Shown here: positions 7,210 to 16,700 of the stretch, one piece after another
How positions within the stretch are numbered: position 1 is the first letter of the stretch
Layout: the number at the start of each line of letters is the position of its first letter
Source of the DNA: a virus
Strand: one strand, 5' to 3'
Length of the DNA: 40,257 nucleotides
Virus record (IMG/VR): IMGVR_UViG_3300043436_003145
Location: 1-40,257 of that record
Made by a program: the position numbers and the translations under genes
The notes under the pieces: model-generated
What the model was told of the DNA's origin: nothing
What the model saw: the letters and a program-made list of their open reading frames with translations, nothing else
The model's database searches: none

Positions 7210-7488
7210 ATGGCATATTCCCAACAAGTGATTGACGCGGTTCAGAGCGCCCCCAAGACGCTGGGCAACCAGCTTGGGCGCTGGGCCGTGTATCTCAACT
7301 TCCCCGTGACCAAGATTTCTGAGCTGACCGGCGTGTCTCGTCAGACGATCTACAACTGGTTCAGCGGCGGCGAAGTCTTCGTGGCGTACCGACCAACGGT
7401 GACGTCTCTCGTTCAAATTTTGCAGTCTTCCGGCACGGCCGAGGAGGCATGGAGTAAAGCATGCAAGGCATTCGACCACAACAGCTGA
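7210..7488 (+). CDS. Small helix-turn-helix DNA-binding protein
   Basis: This 92-residue protein carries a clear helix-turn-helix at residues 34-54, TKISELTGVSRQTIYNWFSGG, of the Cro/XRE or transposase-helper kind. It is followed by a region that may form a dimerisation helix. The start lacks a good ribosome-binding site (the upstream sequence is CCCCCACC), so expression may be low or the start may be elsewhere in the frame. It sits alone after an 84-base gap with no other gene, between the putative ssDNA-binding protein and the primase-helicase. It could regulate early transcription or recognise the phage origin; the sequence does not say which. Confidence 0.75.
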   Translation: MAYSQQVIDAVQSAPKTLGNQLGRWAVYLNFPVTKISELTGVSRQTIYNWFSGGEVFVAYRPTVTSLVQILQSSGTAEEAWSKACKAFDHNS

Positions 7489-7601
7489 CCGACCAAGAGC
7501 TTCTGGACTACGCGCACCTGACCGGTTACGACAAGCTGTCCCCAGAGTGGGCAGAGGAAATCTGCAAGCGCTTCGAGGCGTTGCTGGACGACGGCAAGTA
7601 A
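7461..7601 (+). CDS. 46-residue acidic protein
   Basis: ATG 7461 follows GGAG with suitable spacing inside the end of the helix-turn-helix gene, and the frame runs to TAA at 7599-7601, filling the gap before the primase-helicase. The product (MQGIRPQQLTDQELLDYAHL...) is predicted to be all helical and acidic, with LTDQELLDYA and LSPEWAEEICKRFEALLDD segments. The 28-base overlap with the previous gene and the ribosome-binding site suggest a real coupled gene. Function unknown; a small helical modulator of a neighbouring protein is plausible. Confidence 0.65.
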   Translation: MQGIRPQQLTDQELLDYAHLTGYDKLSPEWAEEICKRFEALLDDGK

Positions 7602-7619
7602 CCCAACCCAAGGATTTTT

Positions 7620-10574
7620 ATGACACCGCTGGATTTCTTAGCGGCTGTTCTGCCGTCCCCGGGCCACGGGTACTATTGCGCGGCCGAATTGAGCACAACA
7701 AAGAAGGAGCACAAGTATGCAGAAGACATCGAGGGGCTGGACCCCGCCATAAACAAGTGGCACGGCGCAAACAAGGACGTCTACTTCGCGCTGGCCACGT
7801 TTGAGAAGACCGGCTCACGCTTGGCAGACAACGCGCAATTCGTGAAGGCCTTGTTTGTTGACATGGACGGGTACGCGTCCAAGAAGGCCGCAGCATTGGC
7901 GCTCAGCGCGTTTCTGGACAAGACCGGCTTGGCCGCGCTGGGCACCCCGTGGGTAGTGGGTTCGGGCGGTGGGCTGCACTGCTACTGGCCGCTGGACAAA
8001 GAGGTCGACATCACCTCTTGGAAACCTGTTGCTGAGAACTTCAAGCGGCTGTGCAAGCAGGAAGACCTGCGCATCGACATGACGGTGACAGCCGACTCAG
8101 CCCGCGTGCTGCGCGTGCCGGGCACCACCAATTTCAAGAAGAAGTACGACACGCCCCGCCCTGTGAAGCTCATGAGCACGGGAGGCATTTTTTCGCTGGA
8201 GGCAATGGGAACACTCATCAATGCCGTTCTGGTGCCCGAAATGCAAGCGCCAAAGTTCGAGGCCATTCCCGGACGTCGACTCAAGCGTGAGCCCAACGCA
8301 GCGCAAGTCAAGCTCATGCAGAACAGCGTGACGCTGTTTGAAAACATCCACGCCCGCACCGAGGCTGGCGTTGGCTGCGCGCAGTTGGCCAACTACATTG
8401 CCAACCCCAAGGAAGACGGCCTTGAGCCAATATGGCGCGGGCTGCTTTCGTGGACCAAAGTTTGTGAGGACGGCGAAGACTGGTCCAAGTGGTTGAGCGA
8501 CCTGCACCCCTACCCCGCCGAGCGCATGCGCCAGAAGCTGGCCGAGATCAAAGGGCCGTACCCCTGCACGAAGATGGACGGCGAGAACCCGGGGCTGTGC
8601 AACAGCTGCCCACACTTCGGCAAGATCACCAACCCGCTGGCGCTCGGGCGTGAACTCAAGACCGACAACACCGAGAAAGACATCCCGCTTGCGCCGCCGC
8701 ACCACGACAGCATGCAGGAAGACGTGGACGCCATGTTCGACCTGACCGAAGTGGCCAGCGAAGTGGGCGGCGAAACCCCCCATCAAATTGTCAGACGGCC
8801 CAAGCCCCCGCGCGGGTTCTCGTACGGCACCAACGGCGGCGTGTACTGCGATCGCATGGTGGACAACGACGATGGCACCAAGTCCAAGAAACAGGTGCAG
8901 ATACTTGCGTACGACTTGTTTGTGGTTGATATGCTGCGCCAAGAGGCCGACTACGTGGTGCACCTGATCGCGTTGCGCCCGGACGGGGCCAAGAACATCA
9001 TGCTGCCCAGCAAGTGTGTGGTGTCCAAGGACGAGACCGTGAAGTTTCTGGCAAGCCAGAACGTCATCGCCAGCTTTGGCAAAGGTAATGACGCCAACCT
9101 GTTCGACTACGTCAGGGCCTGCGTTGAAGAAGCGTCTCTGTCCAAGCGAGCGGTGGACGTGCCGCAGCAAGCGGGCTGGCAAAAGGACGGCTCGTTCGTC
9201 TACAACTACAGGGTGTTCACCAAGGATGGCCGTGAGCTGACCGTCCCCATGCCCGGGCTGGAGAACATCAACAGCAACACGGGCAGCGCTGGGACCATGG
9301 ATGGCTGGCGCGAGTTCTGGGCGCTGCTGGCGCGGCGCAAGATGCACACCATGCTGGCCATGTGCTTGGACAGCTTCGGCTGCCCGCTGCTGCACTTCTC
9401 GGAGTACGAGGGCTTCGTGTGGCACATCGGCTCCACCGAGTCAGGAACGGGTAAGTCACTCACGCTGAGCGCCAAGGCGGGCGTCTGGGGGCACCCAATC
9501 CACTACCGCACCAGCAAGGGCACCTCCCCCGTGGCACTGCAACAACGCGCTGGCCTGCTCAACAGCATGCCCCTGCTGATCGACGAAATCACCGGCAAGC
9601 AACGCGCTGATCTGGAGTGGGCCCCCGGGTTCATTTTTGACGTGACTGAGGGCAAAGGCAAGGAGCGCATGGAGTCCGGGGCCAACAAGGAGCGGATCAA
9701 CAACAGCACGTGGAAGCTCTCGTGCACCATGACCTCCAACACCCACCTGACCGACTACATGTCAGGAGCCCGTAAGCACAGCTCCAACGGCGAGCTACTG
9801 CGCATGCTGGAGTGGACGCCCAACAAAGCGTTGGTGTTCTCGGACGACGAGCGCGGCGTGCTCAAGAACATCAAGACCAACTACGGCGTTGCGGGTGAGG
9901 CTTGGGTCCGCTGGATGGTGACGCACCAGACAGAGTGCGCTGAGATGTGGCAACGTGTGCATGCGAAGCTCAAGGCGCGTATGGAGTTCGACGATGACGA
10001 GCGGTACTGGCACACCGGGTGCACCTCCATCATCACGGCAGCTGTGTTGATGGGTCCCAAGTACGCCAACATTCTGGCCGTGCCCATCGAGGGCGTCACA
10101 GAGGCGCTGTACGACATGGTCAAGAAGGCCCGGGGCGTTTTGCGGCGCAACGTGCGCACGGCGGAAGACGTGCTCAACGCGTATACCCGAGACAACTACG
10201 GCAGCTTCATTGTCATCCGCAAGATGGAGGGCAAGAGCTTGCTGGCCACGTGGGGCGATGGCCGGGACACCCGAGACACCTCGATCACGCGCAGCAAGGT
10301 GCTGGGGCGTATTGAGCATGCCACGCTGCAGCCCGGGTACGTTGAGTACTTCATTGAGGAACAACTGCTCAAGCAGCATTGCGTGTCCATGAGCTTCGGC
10401 TACACGGACTTCAAGAAGCAGCTTGAGGCACAGTTCAAGGTGACGTACACCAAGAAAGACATGCTGGCCCGGACCAATGGCCCGACCATGCGCGTCAACG
10501 TAATGCACGTGAGCCGCCCAGCGGACAGCGTCGATGAAGACAAACTATCCGTGGACGACCCTGAAGCCGGGTGA
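7620..10574 (+). CDS. Primase-helicase: AEP-type primase fused to P-loop helicase
   Basis: This 984-residue protein combines priming and unwinding. The N-terminal part has archaeo-eukaryotic primase features: FVDMDGY (D81, D83), SGGGLHCYW (H120), RIDMTV (D153) and ARVLRVPGTTNFK, a hallmark of Prim-Pol type proteins. A CCCH group (C316, C327, C330, H332) within PCTKMDG...LCNSCPHFG resembles the zinc site of phage primases. The C-terminal half is a helicase of the DUF927/D5-like kind, with Walker A GSTESGTGKS (K612) and Walker B PLLIDEITG (D655, E656). AAGGA precedes ATG, 18 bases after the 46-residue gene. With the polymerase and the putative SSB it would make a minimal replisome. The helicase assignment is firm; AEP catalytic residues are inferred from spacing. 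Confidence 0.88.
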   Translation: MTPLDFLAAVLPSPGHGYYCAAELSTTKKEHKYAEDIEGLDPAINKWHGANKDVYFALATFEKTGSRLADNAQFVKALFVDMDGYASKKAAALALSAFLDKTGLAALGTPWVVGSGGGLHCYWPLDKEVDITSWKPVAENFKRLCKQEDLRIDMTVTADSARVLRVPGTTNFKKKYDTPRPVKLMSTGGIFSLEAMGTLINAVLVPEMQAPKFEAIPGRRLKREPNAAQVKLMQNSVTLFENIHARTEAGVGCAQLANYIANPKEDGLEPIWRGLLSWTKVCEDGEDWSKWLSDLHPYPAERMRQKLAEIKGPYPCTKMDGENPGLCNSCPHFGKITNPLALGRELKTDNTEKDIPLAPPHHDSMQEDVDAMFDLTEVASEVGGETPHQIVRRPKPPRGFSYGTNGGVYCDRMVDNDDGTKSKKQVQILAYDLFVVDMLRQEADYVVHLIALRPDGAKNIMLPSKCVVSKDETVKFLASQNVIASFGKGNDANLFDYVRACVEEASLSKRAVDVPQQAGWQKDGSFVYNYRVFTKDGRELTVPMPGLENINSNTGSAGTMDGWREFWALLARRKMHTMLAMCLDSFGCPLLHFSEYEGFVWHIGSTESGTGKSLTLSAKAGVWGHPIHYRTSKGTSPVALQQRAGLLNSMPLLIDEITGKQRADLEWAPGFIFDVTEGKGKERMESGANKERINNSTWKLSCTMTSNTHLTDYMSGARKHSSNGELLRMLEWTPNKALVFSDDERGVLKNIKTNYGVAGEAWVRWMVTHQTECAEMWQRVHAKLKARMEFDDDERYWHTGCTSIITAAVLMGPKYANILAVPIEGVTEALYDMVKKARGVLRRNVRTAEDVLNAYTRDNYGSFIVIRKMEGKSLLATWGDGRDTRDTSITRSKVLGRIEHATLQPGYVEYFIEEQLLKQHCVSMSFGYTDFKKQLEAQFKVTYTKKDMLARTNGPTMRVNVMHVSRPADSVDEDKLSVDDPEAG

Positions 10575-10725
10575 GGGCTTCTTCGTACCGGCCATTGATA
10601 CGGAGAAAGCCCGAGAACTCGGGTTGCGCTCAGCGGTAGCTCAGCGCCTCCGTATCAAGACCGTGGCCGTCATCAAGGACGGGATGCTTGGGGTTTGGTT
10701 TTACCGCCCTCCCAAGCAGCCTTAG
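10534..10725 (+). CDS. Conserved-looking 63-residue protein
   Basis: This small protein overlaps the end of the primase-helicase gene by 41 bases. It begins with a tryptophan/proline patch (YPWTTLKPGEGFFVPAIDTE) and ends in GMLGVWFYRPPKQP. The pattern of a PGxxFFVP loop, a helix with alternating Ala/Arg, and a GxLGVxFYR strand is one I associate with small proteins in phage replication regions, which suggests a compact alpha/beta fold. No catalytic motif is present. Its stop TAG overlaps the stop of the giant - strand gene. Function unknown. Confidence 0.75.
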   Translation: MKTNYPWTTLKPGEGFFVPAIDTEKARELGLRSAVAQRLRIKTVAVIKDGMLGVWFYRPPKQP

Positions 10726-13700
10726 TCCGCGCCTTGCCGCGCCTCAATTGCCCGCTGCATCTTGATAAACGCCTCCGCCCGGCCCTGTCTGGCCTTGTCC
10801 AGCTCGTCCAAGCGCAAGCGCTTCTCTTCTGGCGTCAGGTCGTTGCGCCCCTGTGTGCGGCGAACGTCTTCGTTGATGCGGCCGATCACTTGACGGTACT
10901 GCCCGGCGGCGGGGGCCATGGCCAGCTCGACGCGGTGCTTGTCGCGGTACTCAACCGCTTCTTCCCTACGACCGCTCTTGAGTATGTCGTTGAAGGTGTT
11001 GCGAGTTTGCAGGATTTCATCGACTTCGCGGAACACCACGTCGGCATCTGCGCCGCCGTATTTCTTCTGGAAAGCTGTGCCCACAAGCGGCAGGTCCGAC
11101 GCACGGCCTGCAGGCTTCTCGCCCTTGTCTTCACGCGCAAACAAGTTGTTGGCAGCGGCCACGGCAGCCAGAGGCATCACGCCAAAGTAACCGCGCACAA
11201 TGTGCTCGATCTGGATGGGCGACAGGAGCGGCACAGCCTTGCTCATCTGCTTGGCCAGCTCTGTGGTGGTGGCAAGGTAGCGCTCTTCTGTGTCGAGGCC
11301 CTGCAAACGCAAGGACTCGACTGCGCCACCGGTCAAGAAGTTTTTGTTGGACCACACCTCAAACGCAGGCTTGACAATCTGCGGCACGAACGCGGACGAG
11401 TAGCCGGGGATAGAACCCAAAAACAGATCGCGGATGGCTTGCCACTGCGCCTTGCCGTCGGTCTCGGCACGCATGCTGTCCACAGCCGCCACAGCCAGCG
11501 AGAAGAAGTAGCCTGCTTCAAACGGGATCGGCAGCTTCAGTGGCTCGTCCACGCCGGGGATTGGCATGAAGAAGTTGGAGTACTTGTCCCGTGGGCGTGC
11601 GTTGCGGAAGGTCTCGTCGTCTTCCATGGCCATGGCGTATGCCACACCAGTAAAAGTCAACAGAAGCGCGTTGTTGAGGAACTTGCGCTTGATCTCTTGC
11701 TGCTCTTCAAACGGCATGTTGCCGCGTGCGGCTTTGACCAACACGTTCAGGCCCTGAATCTGTGCGTTGAAGAACGGGATCAGGCGGCTGGCGTACTGCA
11801 AGGTGGGAGACAGCCCCCGCTTGTAGAAGTTCATCGACTCCATCGTGGCCATGTCAGCCTCGACTTCGGACAACCCGCTGGCTTCAGCGTTCTTGAGCAC
11901 CAGCGCCAGTGTGGCGGCGTCAGCCCGCATGGCGTAGCGGTCGGCTGCAGCAAACACTTTTTCCCATGCGCTCTGGTCTTTGCCGCTGGCAAGCTGGAGC
12001 GCCATCTTCTTCATGTCCGACATGTCGCCTGCGAAGATGTTGGACTGGATCAAACCCTTCTCAACCAGCTTGGCCTGCGCGTCACTGCTGCCAGCGCTCA
12101 TGCGCAAGAACTCAGCGCCCGCCTTGAAGACAGAGGAGAACGCGTTCGACTCCAAGCCGCCGGTAAACGAAGCGGCCATGGGTTCGCGCAGCAGCTTGCG
12201 GGCAATGTACAAGGGTGTGCGGGTTACGCCAGCACGCAACCAGTCGGCAGCAATACCGCCCAATTTAAAGAAGCCGGGCAACGCAAGGCTCGCGCCTTCC
12301 AGACTCTGCACAACCAGTTCGGCGGGGATGCCCTCGGCAAGCGTGCCCTCGGTGTCCACGATGATGTGGCGCTTGCCGTCGTCTTTTGGGTCACTTGGGT
12401 CTGGCTCTTGGTAGAACCGGATGACTTTGGCATCGTCAGGGCCAAACCCCTTCTTGATGGCCATTACGTTCGAGGGTTTGCCTGTCTTTGGGTCGACAGG
12501 GCCTTTGCCTTTGCCCAGCGCCTGCAGGCCGTACGCCACGCTCTTGGCAGCGTTGTTGGTCAGCGCCATGTCTGTTAACAGCAGCGTGTTGCGCTGGATG
12601 GCTTCGTTTAGCGGCAACAGTTTTGTGTCGCCGCCCTTGAGTTCTGCAAGGTATGGCTGACGGCGAATGTCGCCCACGTTGAACTTGACGTTGTTGTTGA
12701 ACACCAAGTCGGCTTTGCCGTTTTTGTCCACGCGGTAGAAAGGCACGTAGTCGCCTTCCTTGAGCAAGTCCGCCGCTTCTTTTTTGGTAATACGTTGCGT
12801 GCTGGCAAGAAACTCAATCATGCCTTTGTTGTACGCGCTGTACTTGCGGCGCACGTTCTCCAGCGCAGATTTCAAGGCAGGGTTGGCTTCGGCTGCGGCC
12901 AAGGCAGCGTCCAAGTCTGCTTGCTTCAGCTCCATCGCCCCCAAGTCCAGCTTGGGCAAACCCTTGTTGTTGGCACGAACTGCAACCAAATACGTTTGCG
13001 CAAGATCGGTTTTCAGCTGCGGGTTGTCCACAGGGATGTCGGAAATAGCATCAAACACTTCCCGGGCGCTGTTCTGGTTTGAGCTGCGGTAGCCAGTCAG
13101 CCCCTTGGAGTCTTTGTACGCCACCAGCGGGCCGCTGTTCATCACGGTGAACATCTGCGCCATCTTCTGCTCAGCTTTGCGCACGTGGTACATGGCCTGA
13201 GTGAACAAAGTGTCGTCACCAAACTTGAGTGTGTCGCGCAGGCCCGCACGCATATCCACGCCCTGCATTTCAAGCTGCAGCGCAAGGTTGCTGCCAAGCT
13301 TTTCCTTGAGCGTCTTGGGCTGTGCAATGATTTTCTTCGACAGCGACTCCAGTGCGTCGGCGGGGGCACCGCGAGAGAACAGCAAGGTTCCGGCACCGGG
13401 ACGGCCTTTGCCTGCGGCCGGACCGACAGGCTTAAGATTTATACCAAGAATCTCTGGCGCTTGGTCAATGTACGCACGCTCAACAAATTTCCCGCGCTCG
13501 TTGTTTTGTTCGATGGCATCAATCCCTGCAGCCTTTAGAAGCTCCGTGGTTTTCTTGATGCCTACTTTTTCCCGCATGCTAAAAAACACCGTGTTGGCGG
13601 GATACGAGCCTGTTTCTTTAGCGGTACGTTTTGCCCAGTCGTCGCCGTATTTTTGGAGCAATGCGTCGAGCGCGGGACGTTCGCCAACTTTCAAGTTTGA

Positions 13701-16700
13701 GTTTACGGAATAGATGCGCGAACGAGGGATGTCGTCCAACGTACGGTAGAGGTTGCCTTTTGAGGGGTAGTCTTTAAGCGCCTTGATTTTTTGCAACGAC
13801 AAAGTGGCTGCGGCTTTCTCTTCTTTAGGAGTGCGTGCACCGGTTTGCAAGCGGTTCAACATCTCCTGTGCGTTTTTGTTTTTTGTAGGGTCAAGCGACT
13901 GCCCCGCGCTTACGCCCTCCAAATAAGCCGTTACCAGACGTGACTCAAACTTACCCTGCACATACGCAGTGGAAAGAACGTCGTTAGGCGTGCGCAAAAA
14001 CATTTCATCCAAGGCGCGGTAGTCTTGGTAGTCTTGCGTACCGTAGCCAGATTCGTTGGCCGCTTTACCAAAAGGCACTGCGTGTTGGTAATACTCTGCG
14101 TATTCTTTGTTGGGAGTGGTGTATGGCCCCACGCCCAGTGACTTCTCCGCCTCAAAGCGGAGATCAAACGCCCCTTCACCAGCTCCTGCGTACTTGGTAT
14201 TGAAGGCTGTAAACGCGGCATCGCTGCCGTGCCATGTGCCGCGCAACTCCAATTGGGCTGCGCCATACGCCATGTTGACAAGATCGCCAGTCGTCAGCGT
14301 CTTCACATTGATGCCATATTTGGACAGCGCGTTACGCAACACATCCATCACGGATTTAAGCCAGCTCCGGATCGGGCTGCCGCCTTGCAGAGCATCTGGG
14401 TTGACCCCTGCCTTGATTGCTTCTTCCACGGCGTAAGCCAACAACTCGTCATCGTACTGGTCGGCGGTTGTCTCGGCAGCTTCTACGCGAGCCACTGCGC
14501 GTTTAGCAATCTTTGACTCCAACGAGTTGTCGTTGCGGTTTGCCCAGCCTTTTACGGCAGATACCAGACGTGCGTACTGCGTTTTGTTGAACAGGTTGCG
14601 GAATCCGATGTGCACACCAACTTCGTGCAGTAATACGCCAAGCGCTTCGCCTTTGCCAATGTTGTCGGCAAACATAAACACTTGCCCGTTCTTCGGGTTT
14701 ACAAACGCCTTAGCGTCCGCAGGAATGTCAGCTCCGTCGTAGTCGTACTTGTACGCGGGATCGTTGAACAAGTCGCTGACGGATTGGAAAATCTTGATGC
14801 GCTTGCCTGCAACACCGGGATCGCCCACAACTTTGTCCAACGCTTTTTCAAGCGCCTCAACGGTTTGCCCGCCATCAGCAGGTGCGCCACGAGAAAACTC
14901 AAACTCAAAGTCGTCGTTACCGATCGTGTCACGACCAGAAAAAGATTTGAAACCGCTTGGCAGACCCACTTCTTCCTGATCGGCAGGAGCCGCAACTTCA
15001 GCTTCTTCTTGAACCTTCAGCAAACGTGCGCGGTCGCGCAGGGCTCCGTTAAGCATCCGCTCGGCGTAACCCAAGTCATCGCGCACTTTTTCTTTGCGTG
15101 TAGCGCTTTGAGGTGTCATGTTGGTTGCAGGGATGCTGTTTAAGTCCAGCAGCTCATTGGACAGGTTGTCGGCTGCAATTTGCAAACGCGCAATGTTGTC
15201 TTCTACAGCTTCGATAATCTGGTTCTGCGTTTCAACTTCTTTGGCAGCAAACTCTGCGTCCAGTGTTTCGGGAGTTTTTGCGTCAGCCAGACGTTGAGCA
15301 AAAGCGTTGGCGTCCGCTACAGCCTTTTCAGATGTGGGCTGCGCAACCGTGCGTGACTCAGTAATTGGGCGACGCGAAACACCGGGCTGCGCCTTGGACT
15401 CGGCTGTGCCTGCGCGGAGCTTGGCGGGGGCACTGGACTCGATCTTGGTGGCCTGCGACACCGCGCCCACTGTTTTGGGTTGCAGCGAGGCGGCAACTTC
15501 TTGTTGCTGATTGCGCAGCGAATTGATGGCTGCTTTCAGGTTGGCTAACTTCGTTGCACGCTCGGCCTGCTTCTCGCCCTCTGCAGGCGCAGGAGCCTTC
15601 TCTACGGCAGCCAAGGCGTTCTCAAGCTGTTCCAAACGATCGTTGACTTTGCCCAATTCTTTGACGCGCTCAACTTCGGCGTCAAACTGCTCTTGCTCAG
15701 TGAGGGTGGCCTTCTTTGGACGAGCCTCGATGCGCTTGTTCAAATCTGCTACGGATTCCGTCAGTGTTTCCACTTCCTTGGCAGCGGCAGCTTTTTCTGC
15801 TTTTGTTGCATCCTTGCTGTTGACGATGCTGCGCTGTGTGCGCAGGCGTGCCTGAGCGGTATCACGCTCTTCTTTCAGTGCGTCGATGTTGGCCAACGTG
15901 CGTTTAATGCCCAAGCGGTTTGAACGACGCGCCTTCAGTACATCGCGTTCCTTGAGGTACTCTTTCAGGTGTTTGTTGCGGTCAGCTTGTGAAGCCCTGA
16001 GCACTTTGAGGCGCTCGCGCATCTTGGCCAGCTTCTCTGGCGCTGTTTTACCGGCGTCTGCTTTGGCCTTGATGTCGCGGGCCATATCCAGAATAGCGGC
16101 ATCCGCTTTGACAACAGCAGCTTGCTTGCCTGCAATGGTCTTGTCCAGCTTATCCATCCGGGCGTCGATGGCTTTTGTAATCTCCTGATAAACCTCGGGG
16201 TCGCTGGACATGGCCTGTTCAGCTTTGGCCAAGGCCACCTGCTTGGTGGCGCGGGTCTTTTCATACTGCGTGATGGAGTCGCGCAAAGACTGGATGCGCT
16301 TGTTGTTCTCCTCCATTTTTTTCTTGTGCTCTTCCATCTTGGCAAAATGTTCTTTGCCCGCCTTGCTGTTCTTGCGTGGGCCACGGAACGACTTAGCCTG
16401 ATCTTGCAGGTCCAGCATCTCTTCGTGCATGAAATGGTCGCGCACTTGCAGCTCTTCAACGCCTTCACGCAAAGCCTCTATGTCTGCGTCTAGTTGAGCA
16501 AAGTCTTCGGTGGCCGCATTGACCATCTGAAACATTTCCTGACGCTTGCTGAAGTCGATGCGCTGACCGGGCAGTGCAGCAAGGCGCTTAGTGCGGCTTT
16601 GAAACTCTTCCAACTTTTGCTTGTCTTTGGCCAATGCCTCGGCACGGTCAAGCGCTGAGCGGGTATCGGGAGTACCAGCGGCAAGCTGCCCGGCAAAGGT

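Noticed and set aside
8097-9425. 442-codon open frame on the - strand within the primase-helicase gene
   Set aside because: It is antisense to conserved primase and helicase motifs, and its composition is that of a shadow frame.
10700-10760. Bidirectional terminator at the convergent junction
   Set aside because: Only a 4-bp CGCG stem near 10736-10750 was found, without a U-run on either strand.
10695-12578. 627-codon open frame on the + strand opposite the giant gene
   Set aside because: It mirrors the codon structure of the strongly supported - strand gene in high-GC DNA, has His/Val/Leu-rich composition typical of antisense shadows, and lacks motifs or a ribosome-binding site.
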